Notes: a model not told the origin generated them from the sequence alone. Shown: positions 25,576 through 34,263, counted from the stretch's first letter. The stretch: 47,636 nt of DNA from Bdellovibrionales bacterium (GCA_005776395.1 SXPJ01000021.1:1-47636), one strand, 5' to 3'. Numbers and translations are program-made.

Positions 25576-26949
25576 ATGGCACCAGTTAAATATGAAATTT
25601 TATTGGTTGATGACGACCGAACTCTTCTTCAGGCGATGGAGACGGCCTTATCCCCTCAATTCACTGTCCATGCCTTCTCTAATTCAAGCGATGCCAGTGC
25701 AATTCTTAGGGCTCGAAATATTCCCGTTGTTATTTTAGACCTTCATCTACCCGAGATCTACGGACTGGATCTCCTTAAGCGCTGGAAAGTTGAGTTCCCG
25801 GAAACAGAAGTTATCTTTTGTAGTGGAGAACAAAAGGTTGAAAAGGCCATTGAGTGCTTAAGGCATGGAGCTTCAGACTTTATCTCTAAGCCATTTAAAA
25901 AAGAGGATTTGCTTTGCCTCGTTCAACGAACCTTAGAAAAACATGAGCTTAAAAAAAGAAGTGAAAAATTAAATCCTCTTCTCAATCCGATGCCTATCGA
26001 ATTCATCGGAAAGTCACCAGTCATTCTAGACCTATTAAATAAAGTAAAACTTTTAAAAAACAACCCTCATCTCAATGTCATTCTTTTAGGTGAAAGCGGC
26101 ACAGGGAAAGAGATCATGGCCCGATTGCTTCATCAACAGGAAGCAGAAAGTAACCGCCCTTTTGTGGTGGTTAATATGCCCGCCATTCCAGCCAATCTAA
26201 TGGAGGCCGAACTATTCGGAGTTGAGCGGGGTGCTTACACTGATGCCAAACAAAGTCGTGCCGGGAAGTTTGAACTTGCTGACGGAGGCGACATATTCTT
26301 GGATGAAATTGGGGATCTTCCTCTGGACACCCAAGCCAAATTATTACGAGCCTTACAAGAACGCCAAATCGAAAGGGTGGGCTCTAACCGTAGCCGACGA
26401 ATTTCCTTCAGAGCCATTTCAGCTACCAATCAACCCTTATCTGATCTGATGACTAGTGGTCGTTTTAGAGAAGATGTGATCTATAGACTTAGTGATATGG
26501 TGTTGTGGCTTCCCCCTCTTCGAGAGCGAAAAGAGGATATCCCTCTCTTAGCTGACTACTTCATTAAAAAATATTCAAGAGGATATGATCTACCCATTTT
26601 AGGAGAGAAAGCTTTACAGTATTTATTGAGTTACTCATGGCCTGGAAATATTAGGCAACTAGAATCCACCATTAAACGCACTTTAATTTTCTGTGGAACT
26701 CAAGTTATCGAGGAGATTGAAATTTACGACCCCTCAACCTTTAATCCGATAGGTAAAATAACAAATCAACAACAAGCCTCACATCTTGAGGAAGATAACT
26801 TTGATGTTCAAATTAGGGAATTTGAAAAAACTCTTCTTGCCTCCACGATTCAAAAGTTTCAAGGAGATAAAAACGCCGCAATGAAAGTTCTAAAATTACC
26901 TAGAGCGACATTCTATCGTAAGCTTTCTCAACTAGGTCTTATCAATTAA
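25576..26949 (+). CDS. NtrC-family response regulator (AAA+ with C-terminal HTH)
   Basis: The product is 457 residues from the ATG at 25576. An N-terminal receiver (ILLVDDDR, phosphoacceptor D55 in VILDLHLP, KPF lysine) is followed by a sigma-54-type AAA+ domain: Walker A GESGTGKE (172-179), Walker B GDIFLDEIGDL, and the arginine-finger segment GRFREDVIYRL. A Fis-like DNA-binding helix closes it (NAAMKVLKLPRATFYRKLSQLGL). The sigma-54 contact loop reads GAYTDA (219-224) instead of GAFTGA. The phosphorylation and ATPase sites look intact. No histidine kinase gene is adjacent, so it is an orphan regulator. It is transcribed divergently from the TPR gene. Confidence 0.9.
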   Translation: MAPVKYEILLVDDDRTLLQAMETALSPQFTVHAFSNSSDASAILRARNIPVVILDLHLPEIYGLDLLKRWKVEFPETEVIFCSGEQKVEKAIECLRHGASDFISKPFKKEDLLCLVQRTLEKHELKKRSEKLNPLLNPMPIEFIGKSPVILDLLNKVKLLKNNPHLNVILLGESGTGKEIMARLLHQQEAESNRPFVVVNMPAIPANLMEAELFGVERGAYTDAKQSRAGKFELADGGDIFLDEIGDLPLDTQAKLLRALQERQIERVGSNRSRRISFRAISATNQPLSDLMTSGRFREDVIYRLSDMVLWLPPLRERKEDIPLLADYFIKKYSRGYDLPILGEKALQYLLSYSWPGNIRQLESTIKRTLIFCGTQVIEEIEIYDPSTFNPIGKITNQQQASHLEEDNFDVQIREFEKTLLASTIQKFQGDKNAAMKVLKLPRATFYRKLSQLGLIN

Positions 26950-27210
26950 TAGCTTTGAGTTGAGGTTAGCGTTCTTCCTAAACTCATTGCCAATTCCAAT
27001 GCCTTGAGGTGATAGACTCAGACCTGCAATTTTTCAAATCGAAAATTCCCGCAGAAAAGACTTAGGCCATTGTAGATTTTATAGAGTTTTATAATCTTAG
27101 ACATTTACATGGCTCTTTAGGTTTTTTAAACCCTAAAATGTTTATTGAGGGGGTCAATAACACCAGAATTCATCGCGGTATAACTGTTTTTATTTAGGGG
27201 ATTGACGTGT

Positions 27211-27633
27211 CTACCACCAAACTACGACTCGACCGCTACCGCCTTGTCCTCCGGGGGTAGCCCACCCAGCTCCGCCTCCGTTTCCGCCTCCCCCAGGAGT
27301 TGAACCTGGCTTACCTCGACCGTACGACGAAGGGCCTCCTAAGCCACCTCTTGGCGATCCTCCCCCATGACCGTTCGCTGCAGTGGTCCCAGCGTAGGTC
27401 CCTTCTCCACCGGCTTGTCCGGAAATATTGAATCTTGCGGTTGAGGTGCCACCTACTCCTGCTGGTGGTGAGGTCCCCCCGCGAACACCACCTGTCCCTC
27501 CTCCGGCACTGATAATGGTGCCGAAAGAAGTTGTCCCACCGGTACCACCGCCCTGTCCTACCGGTCCGCCGGCACCCGCCGGGCCGATCGTTACGGGATA
27601 ATCGGTACCCGGTGACACTGTGAAGATGTCCAT
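27211..27633 (-). CDS. detached glycine-rich C-terminal domain (second half of a frameshifted gene)
   Basis: This open frame encodes a glycine-rich domain with repeated GGxGG runs (GPAGAGGPVGQGGGTGG, SPRGGLGGPSSYGRG) and the typical closing GGQGGSGRVVVWW. The upstream frame, read through one fewer G in the tract at 27675-27683, joins it seamlessly to the prepilin-like protein ending in VEVWGAGGGGSGG. It is therefore the missing C-terminus of that protein, not an independent gene. The M of MDIFTVSPG has no evident ribosome site. Reading on from the tract, the domain starts near 27670. Confidence 0.6.
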   Translation of the reverse strand: MDIFTVSPGTDYPVTIGPAGAGGPVGQGGGTGGTTSFGTIISAGGGTGGVRGGTSPPAGVGGTSTARFNISGQAGGEGTYAGTTAANGHGGGSPRGGLGGPSSYGRGKPGSTPGGGGNGGGAGWATPGGQGGSGRVVVWW

Positions 27634-27670
27634 TCCATAACCCCCACCCCCACCGCCTGGGGCATATCCG

Positions 27671-28414
27671 TTAGCCCCCCCCCGAACCGCCGCCGCCCGC
27701 GCCCCAAACTTCTACCAAAATGGTGCTAACGCCCGCCGGAACTGTCCAAGTCTGAGAGGTATCAATTACCCTAAAGTTTTGAAATCCCTTGGCACCCACT
27801 TGATCGGAAGAACCGATATTCAAAGAACAGGCTAAAATATTATTTTTTTCTGAACCGGTAGTATTGTTTGTGGTTATCAGAATGGGCAGACGAATTTGTC
27901 GAGTGAATCCCGAGGCATCGGCCGAATGGCCCAAGACCAACGAAAGATCTAAACTGGCCACAAGGGTACGAGCGGCAATTGAACTCACGACGGTATTACT
28001 GCGCAAAGTGGGGTCTAGTTCCGTTAACTGAATAGAACTTACAAAAAAATTGCCATTTTTCTCCCCTTTTTTCGCCAAGGTGAGTGATCCAATTTTAAGT
28101 TGTGCCAATGTGTTTGCAAGAGAATAGGCATCAATCTGCGACGTTGTTGGATTTTTTGGTAATACAATAGAGGGAGCGAATTTGGCTCGATTTCCACTAA
28201 GATCTTGAAAGGCTACTGGGCATGTTTGCGAACTCGACAGTAGCGTCTGAATCTGCATTTTGATTGAAGCGATCTCAGCCCTAGCCCCATTCAATTCAGC
28301 AGCCTTAGTTAACCCCTCGATCATTCTCATGGCTCCGATTCCCAATACACCCAAGAGCACCGATGCTATGACAATCTCTAAGAGTCCAAAACCTGATTTG
28401 CCAATTTTACGCAT
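27671..28414 (-). CDS. type IV prepilin-like protein, cut short at a G9 tract
   Basis: As the sequence stands this encodes 247 residues. The N-terminus is a class III (prepilin) signal: KSGFGLLEIVIASVLLG, with predicted cleavage before F, glutamate at mature position 5 and a long hydrophobic helix. The middle is a variable pilin-like body with three cysteines. The end (TWTVPAGVSTILVEVWGAGGGGSGG) is the start of a glycine-rich domain common on surface and tail-fibre-like proteins. A TAA follows a run of nine G. With eight (or eleven) G the frame continues through the glycine-rich ORF to 27211, giving about 400 residues. Processing by prepilin peptidase and export by a type II/IV pilus-like machine are inferred. 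Confidence 0.75.
   Translation of the reverse strand: MRKIGKSGFGLLEIVIASVLLGVLGIGAMRMIEGLTKAAELNGARAEIASIKMQIQTLLSSSQTCPVAFQDLSGNRAKFAPSIVLPKNPTTSQIDAYSLANTLAQLKIGSLTLAKKGEKNGNFFVSSIQLTELDPTLRSNTVVSSIAARTLVASLDLSLVLGHSADASGFTRQIRLPILITTNNTTGSEKNNILACSLNIGSSDQVGAKGFQNFRVIDTSQTWTVPAGVSTILVEVWGAGGGGSGGG
27675..27683 (-). repeat. homopolymer tract (G9 on the coding strand)
   Basis: Nine consecutive C on the plus strand are nine G in the prepilin-like gene, right where the frame of the glycine-rich domain is lost. Such tracts slip during replication and commonly drive phase variation of surface proteins. A sequencing or assembly length error is the alternative. Confidence 0.75.
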
Positions 28415-28562
28415 AAACGTACCTCGAAAAGCGATGATTAGTTATTCGTGTTATTTTAACATTTTACGACATATTACTCATTTGAACAATTGTGATTGTT
28501 TTTTACATCATTTATACTACCCTAAAATCGGACATTTCTATTTCGTCACAACACTTAAAGCT

Positions 28563-28895
28563 ATGGCCACTTTATATCTTGAAAGAAAAGATCCTATTAA
28601 AAAGGCTGAGCGAGTTCTTAAAAAAGAACAACTTTTCCCTTCACTTTTCTCAAGGAGAGTAGATAACTCCCAAGGTAAACGAACTTCCATTCCCGCCCAA
28701 ATCCGGCACGAAGTCATGAAACGGAACCGTGGCCAATGTACTTTTAAAGATAAAGTAGCTACCCTATGTCAGAACAAAAAATGAATAGATCTTCACCATA
28801 AAAAACCGATTGTGAATGGTGGGAAGAATAGCCTTAGTAATATTGTTATGCTGTGCCGGCAACATCACAGATTCCTTCATCAGAAAATCTTCTAG
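28563..28895 (+). pseudogene. 5'-truncated HNH endonuclease remnant with an internal stop
   Basis: The frame from 28563 reads like the C-terminal third of a bacterial HNH nuclease: a linker (ATLYLERKDPIKKAERVLK, then SIPAQIRHEVMKRNRGQCTF) and then, after a TGA at 28782-28784, IDLHHKKPIVNGGKNSL and NIVMLCRQHHRFLHQKIF before a terminal TAG at 28893. The TGA falls where a tryptophan (TGG) would suit. The N-terminal domain of the family is missing, replaced by the 5' end of the divergent prepilin gene. A second copy, open in this region and with the stop at the same place, lies on the minus strand at 47533-47636. Confidence 0.75.
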
Positions 28896-29086
28896 AGGGT
28901 GAAGAACCCGATAAAAAAATTATGACCAATTTGAAGAGAATCTAAAAAAACAGGACCGGTAGTTTTGTGTACCAAAGCGAAGGATTGCTAAGCCGTTACA
29001 AAATTACGTTGAAATAACTAGGCTCATTCGACGCGGCGTGGAGCAGTTACTTCGCTAGGCGTCTCACTTTTCTGTTGGAGATCCCG
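28896..29086 (+). repeat. conserved non-coding tail of the HNH element, copy 1
   Basis: After the HNH stop about 190 non-coding bases match the reverse complement of 47335-47532. Shared blocks include GACCAATTTGAA-like, TCTAAAAAAACAGG and CTCACTTTTCTGTT. Similarity stops near 29086. The remaining bases to the methyltransferase start (29087-29153) show nothing recognisable. Confidence 0.7.
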
Positions 29087-29153
29087 ATAAAGTATCAGAT
29101 CGATTCCTAAGTCGACCGCACCAATCTGCGTAGAACTCCCTTTCAATAAAAAA

Positions 29154-30764
29154 ATGCGATACAATGTTTCAGTGAAGTCGCAGGTCCAACATCAATACGA
29201 AACCTGGCCTTATCCCTCAGTGCCTACAGTAGCCTCGATTTGCCGAGAGGATCTGTGGCAGATTAACTTAAACTGGATTCGATCTCGATGCGGAGTGGCT
29301 CCGCTTAAAACACAGCCCAGCATTTGGATTGCGGGTTGTGGAACCTTTGAACCTTATGTTTTCTCCCAGGCCAATCCCGAGGCCAAAATTTTAGCCAGTG
29401 ACATCTCGCAAAAATCCTTAGCAGTAGCTAAACAAAGACTTCGTTGGCACGGAGTTAAAAACACAACTCTCTGCCAAATAGATCTAAACGACCCAGCTAG
29501 TTTTCCCAATGAGATTTATGATTTTATTGAGTGCTACGGCGTTTTGATGTGCCTTCCTAATCCTGAAGAGACACTTAAACTCTTAGCCTCTCGATTAAAG
29601 CCCGATGGCATTCTTCGAATCATGGTTTATCCCCACTATAGCCGACAAAGAATTTTTCAAATTCAAAGACTCTCTAGACTTTTAGGATTAAGTTTTAACC
29701 CATCACACCACCCTGGTCTTTTACGAAACATTTTAAAAAAGCTTCCTAAATCCCATCCTCTCTCTTATGCATTTTCATCCTACTGGGATGCCAAAAACCT
29801 TCCAGGCATTGTAGATGGATTTCTTCATGCTTCGGACCGAGGATTCACTGGAATCGAACTTTGCGCTATGATTGAAAAAGCGGAACTATCACCTCGGTTC
29901 TGTTTTCATCGACCTTGGGGACAGCCAAGTATCATGGCCGAGAAGTTATCGGCTATTGGAAAATATAATTTCTCATTCTGGCTACACTACTTAGATCTTT
30001 GGCAAAGCCTTCGTACTAATTTCACTCTTTGCCTCACAAGAAAAGAATTGGAGTCTGATCAAAATTTTAAGACCGAGAGACACCCTCTATTTAATTTGCG
30101 AAATACCCACTTAGGTATTTCTTACAAAGCTAAATTACTAGGAATGTCGATAAAAGGGGCTAAACTCCCATCAAGAACCTCAGAAAGCCCCCTAAAACTA
30201 TCCTCTAAAAATATTAAAAACTTACTCTTAGGTGAGTCATCTTCCTCATCAATAGAATCTGAGATCTTACTGATCCCTCCAACTGAAATGTGGGACACCT
30301 CATTTAACAATAAACTTAAACCAATTAAACCCAAAAAACATTTCATATTGCGAGAGGGAAAACAGATTTTAAATCCACTCTATGATCACCTCTTCGATGC
30401 TTATACTTTCAAAGAACAGACCGAGCCATTTTTACAGTCTCCCCTTCCAGCTTTAGAATCTCAGATAGCTCTTTGGAATAATGAAGCCTCCCCTTTAGAA
30501 AACGATAAAATTCTATTTGGCCTCACCCCTTTTGGAACCTATGCTCACAAATCACAAGAGATTAACTCTTTTCGAAATGAATATTTATCTGCACAAGAGA
30601 TCTCTTTTTCAAAATTCAATCTCCCCAATGAGTTTGCGGCCTTTAAGGAGGTGTACTCTTTTTTAAAAGCAAATGAGATCTCTAAACTACCAGACAATAG
30701 TGAATCCACACTGAGACAGCTTTGGATTTTGCTGTTTTCTTATAAGAAGCTCTTTATTGATTAG
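29154..30764 (+). CDS. class I SAM-dependent methyltransferase with long C-terminal extension
   Basis: The 536-residue product has a class I methyltransferase fold near the N-terminus: IWIAGCGTFEPYVF (SAM motif I), ILASDISQKSLAVAKQRL (acidic end of strand 2) and YDFIECYGVLMCLPNPEETLKLLASRLKPDGILRIMVYP. A YETWPYPSVP segment precedes it, as in related methyltransferases. The roughly 300 residues after the catalytic domain are unrecognised. The substrate is unknown. A GT4 glycosyltransferase follows after 12 bases on the same strand, suggesting a two-gene unit that may decorate a surface glycan. It lies directly downstream of the decayed HNH element. Confidence 0.8.
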   Translation: MRYNVSVKSQVQHQYETWPYPSVPTVASICREDLWQINLNWIRSRCGVAPLKTQPSIWIAGCGTFEPYVFSQANPEAKILASDISQKSLAVAKQRLRWHGVKNTTLCQIDLNDPASFPNEIYDFIECYGVLMCLPNPEETLKLLASRLKPDGILRIMVYPHYSRQRIFQIQRLSRLLGLSFNPSHHPGLLRNILKKLPKSHPLSYAFSSYWDAKNLPGIVDGFLHASDRGFTGIELCAMIEKAELSPRFCFHRPWGQPSIMAEKLSAIGKYNFSFWLHYLDLWQSLRTNFTLCLTRKELESDQNFKTERHPLFNLRNTHLGISYKAKLLGMSIKGAKLPSRTSESPLKLSSKNIKNLLLGESSSSSIESEILLIPPTEMWDTSFNNKLKPIKPKKHFILREGKQILNPLYDHLFDAYTFKEQTEPFLQSPLPALESQIALWNNEASPLENDKILFGLTPFGTYAHKSQEINSFRNEYLSAQEISFSKFNLPNEFAAFKEVYSFLKANEISKLPDNSESTLRQLWILLFSYKKLFID

Positions 30765-30776
30765 AGAAATAATTTT

Positions 30777-31922
30777 ATGAAAATTATCATTGATGGTTCG
30801 ATCTACTCTTCCGCCCCTTCTGGTGGAATTTACCGTTATTTTAACGAACTGATTCCTAGGTTATCTGCATTTCCAGATACTGAAGTGAAAATTTTCACAC
30901 AAAAACAGTCCGCAGAAATCCCCATTGGAAATCACATTGAAATTACTAGGGACAATCTACCTACGGGCTCTTGGCTACCCGAAGGATCTTTAAAAAGGTT
31001 TTTAAGATCCCATAAACGCAATCTTCAAAGTTATATACTACAGAAAAAATTTTCCGGTTTAAAAGATTCGGTTTTTCACTCAAGCTACTATACGCCGTCA
31101 CCATGGAGTTCGATTGCACAGGTCGTGACTATTCACGATATGATTAGCGAAATATTTACAGAGACCTACAATCTTGCGCATGTACGAGCCTTAAGAGAGT
31201 CGAAAGCAAAATGCTTAAAGACCGCCTCCCGAGTCATAGCTATCTCGGAACAAACAAAAAAAGATCTACAGAAGGTTTATAATATTCCAGCCTCTCATAT
31301 TGATGTCATCTACCATGGAGTCGATTTTGACTACTTCTCAAGAGTTCAATCGCCTATACGTCAGAAAGAAATTTTGGAAAAGCATTCTCTAAATCGTCCC
31401 TATTTTCTTTTTGTAGGGGGTAGGCTTCACCATAAGAATTTTAAAGGTTTATTAAAGGCATTTGCACACAGTAAGATTTCCAATGATTTTGTATTAGCAG
31501 TTGCTGGAACCCCTTGGAATGAGGAGGAGCTTTCACTCATCAACTCCCTAGGTGTAGCCTCTAAACTTATTTGGATGCCCACACTAGAAGAGAATGAACT
31601 CTCTACTGTATATCAAAAGGCCCAAGCTCTTGCTCTCCCCTCTTACTATGAGGGGTTTGGACTCCCCTTAATCGAAGCTATGGCTGCCGGATGTCCTGTA
31701 CTCGCCAGTAATTCAGGTCCATTTCCAGAACTATCCCAAGATGCAGCTCTGCTTTTTAATCCCTTCAACGAAAATAAAATAGAGCAAGCTATGGAAGCTA
31801 TTGTAAAGCCCACAACACGGACTGAGCTCATCGAGGCTGGAAAAAAACGGGCCAAGGTATTTTCTTGGGATCTTTCAGCTCAACAACACTTTGAAAGCTA
31901 CTCAAAAGCTTTAAAAAAGTAG
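30777..31922 (+). CDS. GT4-family glycosyltransferase
   Basis: The 381-residue product has GT-B organisation. N-terminal blocks are IDGSIYSSAPSGGIYRYFNEL and TIHDMISEIF. C-terminal blocks are VIYHGVDFDYFSR, FVGGRLHHKNFKGLLKAFAHS and the canonical PSYYEGFGLPLIEAMAAGCPVLAS with intact EX7E. It is close to mannosyl- or rhamnosyltransferase-like GT4 enzymes of polysaccharide clusters, with donor and acceptor unknown. It follows the methyltransferase by 12 bases and probably shares its promoter. The next gene converges from the other strand two bases after its stop. Confidence 0.9.
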   Translation: MKIIIDGSIYSSAPSGGIYRYFNELIPRLSAFPDTEVKIFTQKQSAEIPIGNHIEITRDNLPTGSWLPEGSLKRFLRSHKRNLQSYILQKKFSGLKDSVFHSSYYTPSPWSSIAQVVTIHDMISEIFTETYNLAHVRALRESKAKCLKTASRVIAISEQTKKDLQKVYNIPASHIDVIYHGVDFDYFSRVQSPIRQKEILEKHSLNRPYFLFVGGRLHHKNFKGLLKAFAHSKISNDFVLAVAGTPWNEEELSLINSLGVASKLIWMPTLEENELSTVYQKAQALALPSYYEGFGLPLIEAMAAGCPVLASNSGPFPELSQDAALLFNPFNENKIEQAMEAIVKPTTRTELIEAGKKRAKVFSWDLSAQQHFESYSKALKK

Positions 31923-31924
31923 CT

Positions 31925-33829
31925 TTAAGCCTCTAGAGTAGTCATGGGATTCTCTACAGATTGAGTCTTAGGTTGTTTTCCCCAGATAAAAACACTCACT
32001 AGAATTAAAGTAAGCTGAGGAATTAAATTCTCCATAGTAGAAAAGAGGCCCAATCTCTCAATGCGGAAAGTAGTTCCAATCAGGGTCTCGGAAATCATCC
32101 CTGCCTCTTGGAACGCATGAATCGACTTTCCAATTAAGATAAAGGCCAGAAATAGCATCATCATCGAAGACAACGTAAACAACTGTTTCAGGGGAAGTTT
32201 AGCGCTGTATTTAATTGCAATACTTGAGGCGATAAGAACGGCAACTAAGGCACTCAAAACTCCAAGACCTAATGCCGTCTCCTGTCCAGGTGACTCTATG
32301 AGAAGAGCTCTTAAAAACAGTACAGTTTCAAAAGCCTCTCTAAAGACCCCCATGAAAGAGACCACAGCCAATCCGATTAATTTTTTGCTATCTAAAGCGG
32401 TTTTGACCAACTCATTAATAAAAATTCGCCATTTGCTAATTTCAGTTTTTCGATGAAGCCAATAACCCAAATAGAGAAGAACAATCACTGCTAACAGAGA
32501 GATACTTCCTTCGAGAACCTCTCTTCGAAGCCCCGAAATCCCCATAACCCAACCTGAAAAAAACCAACACACAAGCCCCACTCCAAAAGCTGAAATCCAT
32601 CCCCCATGAATAAAATAGATCGCTTTAGGATTTCCGAAGGCTCGAACCACCCCCAAAAGTGTAATGAGTAGAAGTGCCGCCTCTAGAGCCTCTCTTAAAA
32701 AAATACTTCCAGCGACGGAATAGGTAACCCAAAATGAAGAGGGTTTAGTCTCTAAAACAGTTTTAGCTTCAAATAAAAGCCCCTTAATTTTAAAACTTGT
32801 TCGATCTAACTCTTCAGAAGTGACTCTCTCATCGATCTGCTTTCTAAAGCTCGAAAGGGCCTCCTCCAGTTTGATAGTAAATTCAGGATTATTAATTCTT
32901 AACTTGGGCTCCAGGGGTTCGATTCCATCCAAATAGGCTGCAATGGCTTTACTTTTTGCCAATTCAAAATTTTTATTCTTAAAAGCCTCAATGGATGCCT
33001 CAAGATTTTGTTCAGTTAAAGATAAAAGAGTCGTTTGGCTGCCTTCAGAAACTTCAAATGTTCGAGCTAAAGATAGGGCTAGTGCCGTTTTTTCTGAGGG
33101 TTTTTCTGAGCTATTCAAAAGTTCATGATCAGATAAAGAGGCGACCTGTTCCAGGGTCCACGGATGGGTTGAAATGGCTGTATTTACTTTCTCAGTATGC
33201 CTAATAGAGGACAAGTAAAAGGCCAAATCCCAAGTCTCCTTTTCCGAAATTGATTCAAATGCTGCCATCGCCGTACCCGGGACCCCTAAACGAACCGCAT
33301 TGAAGTATTGAAAGGGGGAAATAAGATCATTTTTAGCATCTAAAAAATTGGCGGGTTTAGGATCTAGCTCTCCCCCCGAAGGGCCATCCCCCTGTCCCGA
33401 AACTCCATGGCACTGAGCACATTGTTGGGAGTAGATCTCTTTGCCATGTTTGATATTGGGCCACTTTTCGGGTGAACGTGGGAGAGCCGATATTTCAAAA
33501 ATCTGAGTTTTTAAACTGTCGGTGGTTTTACGAATCTCTTCGGCTGAAGCTTTATCTAGAACCAATCGATTTAAATGGTTCAAACCACTTTGAATCGAGC
33601 TAGAGGTTCTGAATTTCTCCTCCTGATTAGCTATTTCAATAATGGATTTAGAAAACTCTTTCTGCTCCTTATATTCAAACAGAGAAAGGATCTTTCCATT
33701 TTGAACAGCTCCAGGATAATCCGATGCTATATAGTTAAGTAAATGGATTATATTTCTAGAGGTCTCAGGTAAAGAATTCGCAAGTGAAACCATGGAGAAA
33801 AAAAACAATAACATCAGTTGTTTTTTCAT
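31925..33829 (-). CDS. cytochrome c-FTR1 iron permease fusion
   Basis: The 634-residue product has a signal peptide (MKKQLMLLFFFSMVSLANS). A periplasmic region carries one c-type haem motif CAQCH (C137, C140, H141) followed by the class I cytochrome c pattern GQGDGP and VPGTAMAAF. The C-terminal half has about seven TM helices of the FTR1 iron permease family, with both REXXE iron motifs present: REALE (379-383) and REAFE (497-501). The fused haem domain could handle the redox step that accompanies ferric import. It overlaps the ArsR-type gene by four bases (ATGA) and so is controlled with it. The transported metal is inferred as iron. Confidence 0.88.
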   Translation of the reverse strand: MKKQLMLLFFFSMVSLANSLPETSRNIIHLLNYIASDYPGAVQNGKILSLFEYKEQKEFSKSIIEIANQEEKFRTSSSIQSGLNHLNRLVLDKASAEEIRKTTDSLKTQIFEISALPRSPEKWPNIKHGKEIYSQQCAQCHGVSGQGDGPSGGELDPKPANFLDAKNDLISPFQYFNAVRLGVPGTAMAAFESISEKETWDLAFYLSSIRHTEKVNTAISTHPWTLEQVASLSDHELLNSSEKPSEKTALALSLARTFEVSEGSQTTLLSLTEQNLEASIEAFKNKNFELAKSKAIAAYLDGIEPLEPKLRINNPEFTIKLEEALSSFRKQIDERVTSEELDRTSFKIKGLLFEAKTVLETKPSSFWVTYSVAGSIFLREALEAALLLITLLGVVRAFGNPKAIYFIHGGWISAFGVGLVCWFFSGWVMGISGLRREVLEGSISLLAVIVLLYLGYWLHRKTEISKWRIFINELVKTALDSKKLIGLAVVSFMGVFREAFETVLFLRALLIESPGQETALGLGVLSALVAVLIASSIAIKYSAKLPLKQLFTLSSMMMLFLAFILIGKSIHAFQEAGMISETLIGTTFRIERLGLFSTMENLIPQLTLILVSVFIWGKQPKTQSVENPMTTLEA

Positions 33830-34179
33830 CGCATTAACTCCTCTACATGCTCAATCCCCGCTTCAAAAAGCTGATTGATATGTTCATCATCTAAAGCATA
33901 AAAAATTTGTCGGTGTTCTCTTCTTAATCGAACTAAATTGGCATCTCGTAATATTTTTAGGTGGTGGCTCACAGCAGACGGACTAAGACCCACAGCTTTA
34001 GAAATCTCACCAGGACATTTTTCCCCCTGAACCAAAGCCCAAACAATCCGGACGCGAGAATAGTCCCCCAGAGTCTTAAAGGTATTCGCTAACAATAAGA
34101 ATTTTGAATTCAGCTCAGCCTTAGGAGATCCCGATTTAACTATGGCTGAAGTAGCGTTAAAGGTAAGCGTGTTTCTCAT
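33826..34179 (-). CDS. ArsR/SmtB-family metal-sensing repressor
   Basis: The 117-residue winged-helix repressor has the recognition helix SPSAVSHHLKILRDANLV and wing RREHRQIFYAL. The family's cysteine box is reduced (EKCPGEIS, one cysteine). The C-terminal helix carries D98, H100, H111 and E114, the exact DXHX10HX2E spacing of the alpha-5 site used by SmtB, CzrA and NmtR-like sensors for zinc, cobalt or nickel. It lies first in an operon with the FTR1-cytochrome gene, overlapping by four bases, so metal-responsive control of uptake is likely. Which metal is sensed cannot be told from sequence. Confidence 0.85.
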   Translation of the reverse strand: MRNTLTFNATSAIVKSGSPKAELNSKFLLLANTFKTLGDYSRVRIVWALVQGEKCPGEISKAVGLSPSAVSHHLKILRDANLVRLRREHRQIFYALDDEHINQLFEAGIEHVEELMR

Positions 34180-34202
34180 TTCAGTAGATACTTAAATGAG
34201 AA
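34173..34202 (-). promoter_or_regulatory. inverted repeat overlapping the arsR-like start (candidate operator)
   Basis: A 9-bp perfect inverted repeat, TTCTCATTT and AAATGAGAA, is separated by 12 bases. The promoter-distal arm covers the ATG of the repressor gene. Position and symmetry fit an autoregulated ArsR-type operator. Confidence 0.45.
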
Positions 34203-34263
34203 ATTAAGGCAAGTCAACGCCGACTAAAAATTAGCTGCAAGGTAATAATCTCAGGTTCTTACA

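Noticed and set aside
27118-27142. Palindromic TTTAGGTTTTTTAAACCCTAAA as a terminator for the NtrC-type gene
   Set aside because: The stem is AT-rich and imperfect, no T-run follows it, and it lies about 170 bases beyond the stop.
28260-28784. 174-residue plus-strand ORF starting inside the prepilin gene
   Set aside because: Its first part is the antisense of the prepilin N-terminus. Only the part from 28563 resembles a real protein (HNH linker), which I list as a pseudogene.
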